Positions 26,875 to 35,570 of a stretch of 50,836 bases of DNA are shown here, in pieces; the stretch's first letter is position 1; every line of letters starts with the position of its first letter. A model generated the notes under the pieces. The model did no database searches, had not been told where the DNA came from, and saw only the letters and a list, made by a program, of their open reading frames with translations. A program made the translations under genes and the position numbers. This DNA comes from Syntrophaceae bacterium UBA1062 (GTDB lineage Bacteria; Desulfobacterota; Desulfomonilia; UBA1062): positions 3,173 through 54,008 of the forward strand of contig DCDF01000099.1 in the NCBI GenBank assembly GCA_002316295.1, read 5' to 3'.

Positions 26875-27888
26875 TCATGGGTCGGATCTTCTTCTCTTGA
26901 ACTCCTTGATGTTCATCCCGGTCCACTTCTTGAAGGCTCTGCGGAAGGTGGTCGCCTCGGCGAAACCGATGCGGCCCGCTATCTGATCGACGCTCAGGCC
27001 GGTCGATGCCACGTATTCCTTTGCCAGCTCGATCCGTATCTCGTCCAGGATGTGCTGGTAGGTGGTACCCCGCTCGTGGAGTCTCCGCCGCAGAGTTCGG
27101 GGGCTCATCGCGAGCCTGCCCGCCACTTCCGGCAGGTGGGGGATCTGGCCCATTGACGATACGATGATCTCGCGGATGGCGCCTGTCAGTTCATCACATC
27201 CCCTGAGCCTGGCCTGGAGCTCCCGGCACTGTTGCTGGCAGACGAGCGCCATCTGAGGATGGCCCGTGAAGGTGGGACGATCTGCGCCATCTGCGGCCAC
27301 CCTGAACAGATCCTTATCGGAGCCGAAGTGAACCGGACACCGGAACAGCTCGGTATAACGCGCGCTGTGGCCCGGGTCCGGATAGGTCAAGTGAATCTCG
27401 GCATACTGGAACTCATGGTTTGTGAGAAAGCCGGCCGCGGTGTGAAAGGTGGTGAGCAGTTCTTCCACCGAATAAATCCACAGGCTCTGGCTGTTCATGG
27501 GAAAGGCGGGGGATATCACCCACGTGATGTAGTCTCGTTCTTCATGACAGGAAAGCGTGACAAGCGATCCGTTCAGCTCCCAGAACTGAAGCGCCGCCTG
27601 GTTCGCCTCCCTTAAGGTGGGGCTGCTGATTATGGCGTAGCCCCAGAAGCCGAGCTCGCCAAGATTCTGCTTGGGGCCGATATTGAGGCCCAGGGCTGGG
27701 TCGCCGCTTTCCGCAAGAGCGTTGGCGACAATGCGCAGGTACTGCGAAGGGGTGACGAGGGCGTTTTCGTCACCGAGCCACGACTCCGCCAGGCCCGTTC
27801 CTCTCAGGACCCTCTCCGGCGAAATCCCCATGGAGGCCATCTGCCTCACAAGCCACTTCGCGCTGTCCGACGGGATCCTCTCCATCAC
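26875..27888 (-). CDS. AraC-family transcriptional regulator with arabinose-binding-like N-terminal domain
   Basis: Regulator of 337 aa. Residues about 20-205 match the AraC-type ligand-binding domain of OruR/VirF-like regulators (MGISPERVLRGTGL, LGLNIGPKQNLGELGFWGYAI). The C-terminal pair of helix-turn-helices is clear: LPEVAGRLAMSPRTLRRRL and LSVDQIAGRIGFAEATTFRRAFKKWTG. The start is GTG at 27888 or the adjoining ATG at 27885, behind GGAGAGG. It is divergent from the RuBisCO-like operon and upstream of the exporter in the same direction. This is the classic position for controlling the divergent operon, perhaps the exporter as well. Confidence 0.92.
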   Translation of the reverse strand: MMERIPSDSAKWLVRQMASMGISPERVLRGTGLAESWLGDENALVTPSQYLRIVANALAESGDPALGLNIGPKQNLGELGFWGYAIISSPTLREANQAALQFWELNGSLVTLSCHEERDYITWVISPAFPMNSQSLWIYSVEELLTTFHTAAGFLTNHEFQYAEIHLTYPDPGHSARYTELFRCPVHFGSDKDLFRVAADGADRPTFTGHPQMALVCQQQCRELQARLRGCDELTGAIREIIVSSMGQIPHLPEVAGRLAMSPRTLRRRLHERGTTYQHILDEIRIELAKEYVASTGLSVDQIAGRIGFAEATTFRRAFKKWTGMNIKEFKRRRSDP

Positions 27889-28095
27889 CGGTGAATCCTC
27901 TCCTTCTGAAATCGATTACACGCTCAACGACAACAGTATTCCAAGACTCTACGATGTTTTATGCTTCAAGTCAAACAGACGAAGATCAAGGGCCATCGGG
28001 GTCATACCTGCCGGGCATTCGGGAATCTCGTTTGGCCTGATTTCTCATTTTTTTGACCTCATCGGCACTATTCAGCCCCGGAGATTGATGGTTAT

Positions 28096-28104
28096 TGGTA
28101 TAAT
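28096..28104 (+). promoter_or_regulatory. Extended -10 promoter for the RuBisCO-like operon
   Basis: TGGTATAAT is a full consensus extended -10 element (TGn plus TATAAT). It lies 60 bp before the first gene's start and within the divergent region shared with the AraC regulator. No good -35 is visible at the right spacing, which fits a promoter needing an activator. Confidence 0.45.
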
Positions 28105-28163
28105 CATACGCATTTCCCATACCGCTGCGGCCGGGCGGGCCGTGCGACGGGTGAGGGATGAGG

Positions 28164-28994
28164 ATGAAGGACTTCTCGAACAGAACAGTCTATGTGGTGG
28201 GAGGCTCAAGCGGCATCGGCCTAGCCGCCGCCGGAGAGCTGGCCCGGCGGGGGGCCCATATCGTCATTTTCGGCCGCGACACACAACGACTGTCGCATGC
28301 CCTGGACAGGATCGCATCCCGCCGGATATCTCAGGATCAGCGATTTTCATATACCTCCATGGATGTCTCCGTCTGGCGGGAGGTGCTTCAGGCCGTCGAG
28401 AAGACAGCGGCTTCCGCCGGGCCTCCGGACGTCCTCATCAACTGCGCCGGCAGGGCGTACCCGGGCCGGTTCGAGGACATCGGGATGGACCAGGCGGAGG
28501 AGACGCTGAAGACCAATCTCCTGGGCTGCATACACACCTGCAGGGCGGCCATCCCGTTCATGAAAAAAAGCGGGGGCGTCATCGTCAACACATCCTCGGT
28601 GGCGGGCTTTGTCGGCGTCTTCGGGTACACGGACTACTGCGCGTCCAAGTACGGCCTCATCGGATTCTCGGAGGCCCTCAGGAGCGAGCTCAAGCCCTGG
28701 GGCATTCACGTCCAGGTGCTCTGCCCGCCGGACACCGACACACCGGGCTATGCCGTTGAAAACCTGACCAAACCCGAAGAGACCAGGAGGATTTCTACTG
28801 CAGCCAGAATCCTGACCCCCGAGCAGGTTGCATCCGCACTCATCAGGGGCATGGGCACGAGCCGCTTTCTCATCATCCCGGGCTTTGAATCCAGGCTGAT
28901 ATTTTTTATAAAGCGCCTCTTCCCCTCCCTGGTGGAGTGGGTGAACGACCGGCAGATCAGGCAGTGCCGTAAAGAGCGGGAGGGCGTCCGATGA
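28164..28994 (+). CDS. Short-chain dehydrogenase resembling 3-ketodihydrosphingosine reductase
   Basis: Classical SDR of 276 aa, from the ATG at 28164 (in-frame ATG two codons earlier at 28158). NAD(P) motif VGGSSGIG, NCAG, the catalytic Ser in VNTSSVAG and YCASK. After the active site it carries CPPDTDTPGYAVENLTKP, followed by EETRRIS and TPEQVASAL. This block closely matches the region I recall from eukaryotic KDSR (PPDTDTPG, then EN.TKP.ETR), suggesting a long-chain 3-keto substrate. The C-terminus (FFIKRLFPSLVEWV) may associate with membrane. No serine palmitoyltransferase is in the window, so sphingolipid synthesis is not shown. It starts a tightly packed operon and overlaps the next gene by ATGA. 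Confidence 0.88.
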   Translation: MKDFSNRTVYVVGGSSGIGLAAAGELARRGAHIVIFGRDTQRLSHALDRIASRRISQDQRFSYTSMDVSVWREVLQAVEKTAASAGPPDVLINCAGRAYPGRFEDIGMDQAEETLKTNLLGCIHTCRAAIPFMKKSGGVIVNTSSVAGFVGVFGYTDYCASKYGLIGFSEALRSELKPWGIHVQVLCPPDTDTPGYAVENLTKPEETRRISTAARILTPEQVASALIRGMGTSRFLIIPGFESRLIFFIKRLFPSLVEWVNDRQIRQCRKEREGVR

Positions 28995-29974
28995 AGTGCC
29001 TTCTCACCGGAGCAACCGGCTTTCTCGGCGCGAACGTCGTCTTCGAGCTCGTCCGGGCGGGGCACACGGTCCGGGCCCTCGGCCTCCCCGGATCAGAAAC
29101 GAGATATATCAGGGATCACTGTGAGGAGATCTTCTTCGGCGATGTCACCTCATGGGAAGATGTGGACGCTGCCGTGTCCGGTGTCGATGCGGTGATCCAC
29201 GCGGCGGGCGACACCTCGTTCTGGAAGAGAAACTTCGCCAGACAGCGCGCCGTCAACGTGGACGGCTCGGTGATCGTGGCCGAGGCGTGCCTGAGGCACG
29301 GGGTGAAGAGGCTGATCCACACCAGCACGGTCGACGCCCTGGGGTACAATCCAGACGGCCTCGCGGACGAGACCTGGAGCACATACAACTATGCCGGCCT
29401 GGGCTACAACTACGGAGACACCAAGCGGGAGGGCGAGAGGCGGGTGCGCTCCTATGCCGGCAGGGGACTCGAGGTGGTGGTCATCTATCCGGGCTCCATG
29501 CTCGGCCCCTATGACTTCACCATGCAGTTCGGCAGGCTCTTCTTCGACCTGCGCGACGGAAAGGTTCCGGCCCTGCCCTGCGGGGGAATCGGATTCTGCC
29601 ATGTGACCGAGGTGGCGAAGGCCCATGTTTCGGCGCTCACCAGGGGGAGGCCGGGCGAAGGCTACATCTGCGCAGGTGTCAACGCCACCTACCGCGAACT
29701 CTGCGAGCTGATCGCGTCCAAGTTCGGCGGAAAGGCGCCGGGATGGGACATGCCGGGATGGGTGCTCGTTGCATACGGCGCTTTTCTGGAGCTTGTATCA
29801 GGGTTCACGGGCAGGGCGCCCGACATGAACCCCGGACAGGCCAGGTTCATGTCGATCAGGGCGTATTACGACTCCTCCAAGGCGGTCAGCGAGCTCGGCT
29901 ACCGCATCCGATCGCTCAAGGAGATGGTGGACGACGCCTTTGCATGGTATACCGAGCAGGGATATCTGAGGTAG
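28991..29974 (+). CDS. NAD-dependent epimerase/dehydratase (extended SDR, dihydroflavonol-reductase-like)
   Basis: Extended SDR of 327 aa. Motifs: LLTGATGFLGANV (TGxxGxxG), DVTSWEDV, VIHAAGDTSFW, HTSTVDALG and the catalytic YGDTK. The overall look is that of the DFR/3-beta-hydroxysteroid dehydrogenase or HpnA-like group, which act on hydroxy/keto groups or nucleotide sugars. The exact substrate cannot be read. Start overlaps the preceding SDR stop as ATGA, and the kinase starts 3 bp after its stop, so all are co-translated. Confidence 0.9.
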   Translation: MKCLLTGATGFLGANVVFELVRAGHTVRALGLPGSETRYIRDHCEEIFFGDVTSWEDVDAAVSGVDAVIHAAGDTSFWKRNFARQRAVNVDGSVIVAEACLRHGVKRLIHTSTVDALGYNPDGLADETWSTYNYAGLGYNYGDTKREGERRVRSYAGRGLEVVVIYPGSMLGPYDFTMQFGRLFFDLRDGKVPALPCGGIGFCHVTEVAKAHVSALTRGRPGEGYICAGVNATYRELCELIASKFGGKAPGWDMPGWVLVAYGAFLELVSGFTGRAPDMNPGQARFMSIRAYYDSSKAVSELGYRIRSLKEMVDDAFAWYTEQGYLR

Positions 29975-29977
29975 ACA

Positions 29978-31618
29978 ATGAAGAAAGAGACCGACAAGTA
30001 CGTCCTGGCCATCGATCTGGGAACATCAGGGCCCAAGACCGCTCTGATCACGGTGTACGGCGAGGTGGCTGCAAGCGAGTTCCAGGAGACCCCGGTCATC
30101 CTGATGCCCGGCGGCGGGGCGGAGCAGGATCCCGAGATCTGGTGGCAGGCCATCATGACGGCGGCGAAGAGGATGCTGTCAAAAAACCCGGTGCATCCCG
30201 AAGACATCGCAGCCGTGAGCGTGACCACCCAGTGGTCGGGTACGGTTCCCGTAGACAGGCGCGGAAAGAACCTCATGAACGCCGTCATCTGGATGGACTG
30301 CAGAGGCTGCGAGGCGCTGAAGGACATCCTGAAAGGCGTGCTCAAATTCGAAGGCTACCCGCTGTGGAAGGTGTTCCACTGGCTCAGGCTCACCGGGGGC
30401 GCCCCGGCATCATCGGGCAAGGACCCTCTGGCCCATATCCTCTGGCTGAAAAAAGACTGCTCGGACGTCTATGAGAAAACCTACAAATTCCTGGAGCCCA
30501 AAGACTATATCAACCTGCGTCTCACGGGGAGGTTTGCCGCCACCTACGACTCCATCCTGCTTCACTGGGTGACGGACAACCGCGACCCTTCCCGGGTGGT
30601 CTATCACGAGAAGCTTCTGAAAATGGCCGGAATCGACCGGGAGAAGCTCCCGGATCTGGTCCGCGCCGTAGATATTCTGGGCACGGTGAAAGACGATGTC
30701 GCCAACGAGCTTGGGCTCAGGTCCGACACACCCGTCATCGGCGGCACCCCGGACGTCCCCTCGGCGTGCGTGGGCTCCGGTGCGGTGAGGGATTTCGAGG
30801 GGCACCTCTACATCGGCACCTCGTCCTGGATCTCGGCCCACGTGCCCTTCAAGAAGACCGATCTTCTCCACAACTTCGGCTCGTTCCCGAGCCCGCTCCC
30901 CGGGCGCTATCTGATCTTGGACGAGCAGGAGTGCGCTGGGAAATGTCTGACCTGGCTCAGAGACAACGTCCTGTATCACAAGGACGAGCTCATGCAGGAA
31001 GAGAACGCGCCGGACATCTTCAAGGTCCTGGACCGGATCGTCTCCCGAGTCCCCCCGGGAGCCGGCGGCGTGATCTTCACTCCATGGCTCTACGGCGAGC
31101 GCACGCCGGTGGAGGACTGTCATATCCGCTCCTCGCTTTTCAACCTCTCGCTCGAGAACACCCGGGAGGACATCGCCCGGGCCGTGTTCGAGGGGGTGGC
31201 CTTCAACCAGAAATGGCTGCTTCAATCCGTGGAGAAGTTCATGGGCAGACGGTTCGAGTACCTGAACTTCATCGGCGGCGGCGCCAACTCGGACGTCTGG
31301 TCGCAGATCCTCTCCGACGTCCTGGACAGGCCCATCCGCCAGGCGGCCGACCCAATCCACGCCAATGCCCGGGGCGCGGCCTTTCTCGCCTCCATCGCAT
31401 TGGGTCACATCACGGCAGAGGATATACCGGGGCTTACCCGGATCAGAAAGGAATATCTCCCCAACCCGGACAACCGCAAGATATACGACGAGCTGTTCGC
31501 CGAGTTCGTGAACCTCTACAAGGTACACAAAAAAATCTGCTCGCGCATGAACAGGCGGGCGCCGCAGGTGTGTACTGTTGCGGATCCGGCGATCAGAACA
31601 AAAACAGGAGGACACTGA
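29978..31618 (+). CDS. FGGY-family carbohydrate kinase (xylulokinase-like)
   Basis: Sugar or polyol kinase of 546 aa. The N-terminal ATPase lobe starts LAIDLGTSGPKTAL and has AEQDPEIWW and VTTQWSG. The catalytic Asp lies in GGTPDVPSACVGSGAV, and the C-terminal lobe has IGGGANSDVWSQILSDVL, typical of xylulokinase-like members. It is slightly longer than xylulokinase (about 490), with an extra C-terminal basic tail. The sugar cannot be deduced; residues that fix specificity differ from XylB (no recognisable MDxR). Phosphorylation here would supply the phosphate handle that RuBisCO-fold enzymes usually need. Three-base gaps separate it from both neighbours. Confidence 0.92.
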   Translation: MKKETDKYVLAIDLGTSGPKTALITVYGEVAASEFQETPVILMPGGGAEQDPEIWWQAIMTAAKRMLSKNPVHPEDIAAVSVTTQWSGTVPVDRRGKNLMNAVIWMDCRGCEALKDILKGVLKFEGYPLWKVFHWLRLTGGAPASSGKDPLAHILWLKKDCSDVYEKTYKFLEPKDYINLRLTGRFAATYDSILLHWVTDNRDPSRVVYHEKLLKMAGIDREKLPDLVRAVDILGTVKDDVANELGLRSDTPVIGGTPDVPSACVGSGAVRDFEGHLYIGTSSWISAHVPFKKTDLLHNFGSFPSPLPGRYLILDEQECAGKCLTWLRDNVLYHKDELMQEENAPDIFKVLDRIVSRVPPGAGGVIFTPWLYGERTPVEDCHIRSSLFNLSLENTREDIARAVFEGVAFNQKWLLQSVEKFMGRRFEYLNFIGGGANSDVWSQILSDVLDRPIRQAADPIHANARGAAFLASIALGHITAEDIPGLTRIRKEYLPNPDNRKIYDELFAEFVNLYKVHKKICSRMNRRAPQVCTVADPAIRTKTGGH

Positions 31619-31621
31619 CCG

Positions 31622-33025
31622 ATGGAATATGAGGAGATCGTAAGACGGAACCGTGAGATACTTTCACGCCCGCTGAAGGCGATTCCCGAGGAGAAGCTGG
31701 CAAGAGAGCGGGACCTTTATTACAGACGGAACCGGCGCTCGCGGGAGATCTTCGAGAAGGCGAAAAACCTCATCCCAGGCGGCGTGGAGCACAACCTGAG
31801 CCAGAACAAGCCCTTCCCGCTCGCCATGGACCGGGCCAAGGGATATCGCATGTGGGACGTGGACAACAACGTCTATGTGGACTACCTCATGTCCGGAGCA
31901 CCCATTATCCTGGGACACGCCTTCGACCCCCTGGACGAGAAGATCGTGGAGATCATCCGGGAAAAAGGACCTGCAACGGGGCTGACCTCCGAGTATGAGC
32001 TTATGGCCGCGGAAGAAATCATCAGACGCATGCCAGGGGTCGAGATGGTCCGGTTCCTCCAGTCCGGGACCGAGGCGGACATGGCGGCCGTTCGGATCGC
32101 ACGGGCCTTCACGGGGAAGCAGAAGATCATCAAGATAGGCGGAAGCTACCACGGATGGTCGGACCAGATGGTCTATTCCCTGCACGTGCCGGGCACCGGA
32201 CCCCTCAACTCCCGGGGCATCACCACCGAGAGCTATGCCCATCTGATCGATGTACCGCCGAACGATTTCGCAGCTCTGGAAAAGGCGTTCGAGCAGAACA
32301 AAGGCGGGGTGGCGGCCGTCCTGGTTGAGCCGATCGGCGGGGAATCCGGCACCCACCCGGTTCATCCGGACTGGAACAGGCGGATCCGGGAGCTCTGCGA
32401 CCACTACCAGTCACTGCTGATCTTCGACGAGGTGGTGACCGGCTTCAGGCTGGACATGGGCGGGGCTCAGAAATATTTCAACATCACGCCGGATATCACG
32501 GTCCTGGGAAAGATCATTGCACACGGCTACCCATCGGCGGGAGCGGTGGGAGGCAGGAAGGACGTGATGAGCGTTTGCCAGGGAGGTATGGGCGAGAAGA
32601 TCTATATCGGGGGCACCCTCGCCGCCAACCCCATCACCACGGCGGCCTGCTACCACGCCTTGAGGCTCATGGAAGAGCACGATGCGGTGAAAAAGGCGAC
32701 CGCCTATGCGGACAGGCTCACCGCAGCCATGAACGAGCTCTTCGCCGCCCGGGAAGACCTGGGGTTCTTTGTCTACAACTTCGGACCCATCATGCACTAT
32801 GTGACCACCGCGTTTTTCGCGGTCGACCTCTCAAGTCCGGACGCCTTCACGCAGATCATGGCGCGCAAGCAGACCGCGGACGACTACCAGGTCGCCACTC
32901 TTTCACATGGCCTGTGCACCCTGGCCGGAACCCGGATGTACACGTGCATGCAGCACGACGACGAGGCGCTGAACAAAACCCTTGAGGTGTGGGAGTACCT
33001 GCTTTCCCTCATTCCCCGGGGATAA
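31622..33025 (+). CDS. Class-III aminotransferase of the glutamate-1-semialdehyde aminomutase-like group
   Basis: PLP enzyme of 467 aa. GSAM-like signatures: LIPGGVEHNLSQ near the start, QSGTEADMAAVRIAR (phosphate loop), GSYHGWSDQM, IFDEVVTGFRLDMGGAQ and the Schiff-base lysine in TVLGKIIAHGYP (Lys297). The inter-subunit threonine is present in GGTLAANP. Unlike the 11-14 kb pair, all core PLP residues are intact. True GSAM (HemL) is about 430 aa and works in heme synthesis. The operon setting here argues for an amino-sugar, amino-acid or amine transaminase/aminomutase in the RuBisCO-like pathway. A charged N-terminal extension of about 40 residues is additional. Confidence 0.9.
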   Translation: MEYEEIVRRNREILSRPLKAIPEEKLARERDLYYRRNRRSREIFEKAKNLIPGGVEHNLSQNKPFPLAMDRAKGYRMWDVDNNVYVDYLMSGAPIILGHAFDPLDEKIVEIIREKGPATGLTSEYELMAAEEIIRRMPGVEMVRFLQSGTEADMAAVRIARAFTGKQKIIKIGGSYHGWSDQMVYSLHVPGTGPLNSRGITTESYAHLIDVPPNDFAALEKAFEQNKGGVAAVLVEPIGGESGTHPVHPDWNRRIRELCDHYQSLLIFDEVVTGFRLDMGGAQKYFNITPDITVLGKIIAHGYPSAGAVGGRKDVMSVCQGGMGEKIYIGGTLAANPITTAACYHALRLMEEHDAVKKATAYADRLTAAMNELFAAREDLGFFVYNFGPIMHYVTTAFFAVDLSSPDAFTQIMARKQTADDYQVATLSHGLCTLAGTRMYTCMQHDDEALNKTLEVWEYLLSLIPRG

Positions 33026-33076
33026 ACAGGGGGATCGAAACCCGCTATCCATAAGAGACAAAGGAGGATGAAAAAA

Positions 33077-34387
33077 ATGACGGATGCATTCGCCGACAAA
33101 CCAATTGCGATACCCGAGAGCATCGATATGGAGAATCATGTGATCGCGACGTACTGGGTCAAGGCCGACAAGTCCATGGACATGTCGCTCATGGGACAGA
33201 TCCTGGCCATCGAGCAGACCACGGGCACCTGGGTGCCGGTGCCGGGCGAGACGCCCGAGGTCAGGGCAAAGCACGTGGCCAAGGTCATCGGCGTCTACGA
33301 GGCGCCCTCACACGAGTACGGGCTGCCCGAAGACGTGAAGGAGCGGCAGTACATCCTCCAGATCGCGTTTCCCGCGGCCAACGTTGAGGATCAGCTGCCC
33401 ATGCTCCTCACCGCCACGGTCGGAAACATCTCCCTGGTGCCCAACTTCAAGCTCCTGGACCTGAGGATGCCCAAAGCCACCCTGGAGAAGTACCAGGGCC
33501 CGCGCTTCGGCATCGACGGGTGGTACGAGGCCTTGGGCATCGAGAAGAACCGGCCCATCATGAACAACATGATCAAGCCCTGCAGCGGCTACCCCCTGGA
33601 GGTGGGGGCCAGGCTCTTCCGCGAGGTCGCCATGGGCGGCTGCGACGTGATCAAGGACGACGAGCTCATCGCGAACATGTGCTACAACAGCGCGGTGGAC
33701 CGCGTGAAGACCTACATGGAGATCGAGCGGCAGGTCTATGAGGAGACGGGCGAGCACACGCTCTATACCGTCAACGTCACGGATCGGCTCCCGAGGATGT
33801 TCGACCTGGCGAAGCGCTGCATCGACGCCGGGGCCAACGCCATGATGGTCAACTACCTGGCCGTGGGGCCGGAGGCCATGCGGGCCCTGGCCGAAGACCC
33901 GGAGATCAACGTGCCCATCCTGGCCCACATGGACGTGGGAGGCGCGTACTTCATGTCGCCGTACCAGGGCATCTCTTCACCCATCATATTCGGAAAGATC
34001 CCGAGACTCTGCGGCGCGGACAGCATCGTGCTTCCCTTCTCGCTCGGCGGTAAGGGCATCTACATGCACGACCGCTTCATGGCAACCTGCCGCAACCTCA
34101 CCTATCCCTTCGGCGCTCTGAAACCCGTGCTGCCCATGCCCTCAGGAGGCATTACGCCCGCCAATGTGCCCGACATCATCAACTCGCTCGGCAGAGAGAT
34201 CATGATCGGCTCGGGCGGCGGCATTCATGCACATCCAAAGGGCCCCACGGCGGGCGTGAAGGCGTTCCGCCAGGCCATCGACGCCGTGCTCAAGGGCATC
34301 CCCATCGAAGAGTACTCCAAGGAGCACGAGGAGCTGGGGATCGCGCTGGGAACCTGGCAGAAGAAGACCGAATTCAAGATCGCATAA
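33077..34387 (+). CDS. RuBisCO-like protein (form IV)
   Basis: RuBisCO large-subunit homologue of 436 aa. The ATG at 33077 is chosen over the one at 33068, which directly abuts AGGAGG. Aligned from memory: the E60 region IEQTTGTW is kept. The active-site Lys of NMIKPCSG (Lys167, equivalent to K175) is kept, while the K177 position is Cys169. The carbamylation motif VIKDDE is intact (Lys193, Asp195, Glu196). His of ILAHMD matches H294 but the following Arg is Met. The phosphate-binding SGG and GSGGGIHAHPKGPTAG are kept. With R295, K177 and H327 positions changed it should not fix CO2; an enolisation, isomerisation or decarboxylation of a phosphorylated sugar acid is more likely. No small subunit. 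Fifth in the operon, 51 bp after the aminotransferase stop. Confidence 0.92.
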   Translation: MTDAFADKPIAIPESIDMENHVIATYWVKADKSMDMSLMGQILAIEQTTGTWVPVPGETPEVRAKHVAKVIGVYEAPSHEYGLPEDVKERQYILQIAFPAANVEDQLPMLLTATVGNISLVPNFKLLDLRMPKATLEKYQGPRFGIDGWYEALGIEKNRPIMNNMIKPCSGYPLEVGARLFREVAMGGCDVIKDDELIANMCYNSAVDRVKTYMEIERQVYEETGEHTLYTVNVTDRLPRMFDLAKRCIDAGANAMMVNYLAVGPEAMRALAEDPEINVPILAHMDVGGAYFMSPYQGISSPIIFGKIPRLCGADSIVLPFSLGGKGIYMHDRFMATCRNLTYPFGALKPVLPMPSGGITPANVPDIINSLGREIMIGSGGGIHAHPKGPTAGVKAFRQAIDAVLKGIPIEEYSKEHEELGIALGTWQKKTEFKIA

Positions 34388-34442
34388 GAATAAGAAAGGG
34401 TTCGGTTCGAGCGGTTCGGGCGCGGGAAAGGATGAGCATCTT

Positions 34443-35519
34443 ATGAGCAGTTATCTTCACGACGACCCGCGAATGCCTTCTGCATGGGGTCCGTGGTTTT
34501 CCCATGAATACATTACCTATTTCTCTGTGCAGGCCGTGCCCGGGATCATGAACCTCCCTCCCGTCCGGGTGATGCCGAACCCGGGACTGTACGACGAGCG
34601 GTATCCGATCGGCCCGAACCATGTCGATCTCTACAAGGAATCATACCGGGAGGTCAGGCGGCTGGACCCCCTGACCTCGTACGACTACGCCGAGCGCAAC
34701 GGCGAGTTCACTGAAGAGCCTCCGGTGCAGGCCGAGATCGAGCCCTGGAAAATCCTGGTCATCTACAGCACCGAGCCCGACCTTGAGCTGGACTGCGACC
34801 TGGTGCTCCACAAACGCCAGAAGATCACCGGTGGGTCCCACGGGTGGCGGCACATGCAGTTCCGGATCCCGGGCCTCACCATCGGCATGGCGCCCGAGTC
34901 GTTCCACCGCCATGTGGAGCTTGCGAACAAGGCCTTCGGCCTCGGGAACGACTACTGGGGGTGGAGGTTCCTGTCCCGCGCTACGCACTATCTTGCCGAC
35001 CTGGGGCATCCGTTCCACGTGAAGGCAGCCCCTTTCGACTTCATGCTCAGGACCCTGCTGTCACCCGCAAAGATGCTCCAGACCCTCTCCGCGACCCACA
35101 CCGGCTACGAGGTGTACAGCGAACGGCGCTTCCGGGAAGGACTGCCCGCCTTCAGAGAGGCCCTGATCTCGGGCGCCCGTGACGGAGAGTCATCAGGCGG
35201 CGATGTTCATCAAGAGCTGAACAGCTACATCGAAACGGCCAGAAGCCGCCTGAGCCCCATTTTCCGGCACCTTATCCGGAGGTTCGGACAGGGCCTCATC
35301 GATGCCTATGCCCGTGTCGAACACAACAGCCGGACGGACATAGCCGCACAGACCAGAATGTGCTCTGCTGACGCGTCCGCGGTCATTTTCCGGGAATCGA
35401 ACGCCTCTGCCCTCGGATATCTGGATAATGCCACGGCTGAGATACTCCGTGATGTGGGGAGGATACTGGGGATGCTGTTTGCAGAGTTTGCTTCGGGCTA
35501 TGCAGGCGGATCGGGATGA
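34443..35519 (+). CDS. Phospholipase-C/S1-P1-nuclease-fold protein without signal peptide
   Basis: All-helical protein of 358 aa. The signature RFLSRATHYLADLGHPFHVK (about residues 180-199) is that of zinc-dependent phospholipase C/P1 nuclease-fold proteins (HYLxDxxxPxH). GGSHGWRHM upstream and VEHNSRTDIA downstream may add metal ligands. Unusually, it has no signal peptide, while most characterised relatives are secreted. It follows the RuBisCO-like gene by 55 bp in the same direction, so it probably belongs to the operon and may hydrolyse a phosphoester made or used by that pathway. It could equally be a structural relative with other chemistry. Confidence 0.72.
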   Translation: MSSYLHDDPRMPSAWGPWFSHEYITYFSVQAVPGIMNLPPVRVMPNPGLYDERYPIGPNHVDLYKESYREVRRLDPLTSYDYAERNGEFTEEPPVQAEIEPWKILVIYSTEPDLELDCDLVLHKRQKITGGSHGWRHMQFRIPGLTIGMAPESFHRHVELANKAFGLGNDYWGWRFLSRATHYLADLGHPFHVKAAPFDFMLRTLLSPAKMLQTLSATHTGYEVYSERRFREGLPAFREALISGARDGESSGGDVHQELNSYIETARSRLSPIFRHLIRRFGQGLIDAYARVEHNSRTDIAAQTRMCSADASAVIFRESNASALGYLDNATAEILRDVGRILGMLFAEFASGYAGGSG

Positions 35520-35570
35520 CCCCGCACCCGCCTGCATGAACCCGGTGACGGCAATGTCCGATCTGTCCGG

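Noticed and set aside
27671..28759. Open frame of 362 codons crossing the AraC gene, the promoter region and the SDR gene
   Set aside because: It overlaps two well-supported genes in other frames, and its translation is low-complexity Arg/Gly-rich.
28164..28994. Proof of bacterial sphingolipid synthesis
   Set aside because: Only the KDSR-like signature is present; no serine palmitoyltransferase or ceramide synthase gene is in the window.
30410..31615. Long antisense open frame (401 codons) opposite the FGGY kinase
   Set aside because: A shadow of GC-rich coding sequence on the other strand, without a ribosome site or recognisable domains.
33077..34387. True CO2-fixing RuBisCO
   Set aside because: Positions equivalent to K177, R295 and H327 are changed, and no small subunit or phosphoribulokinase is nearby.
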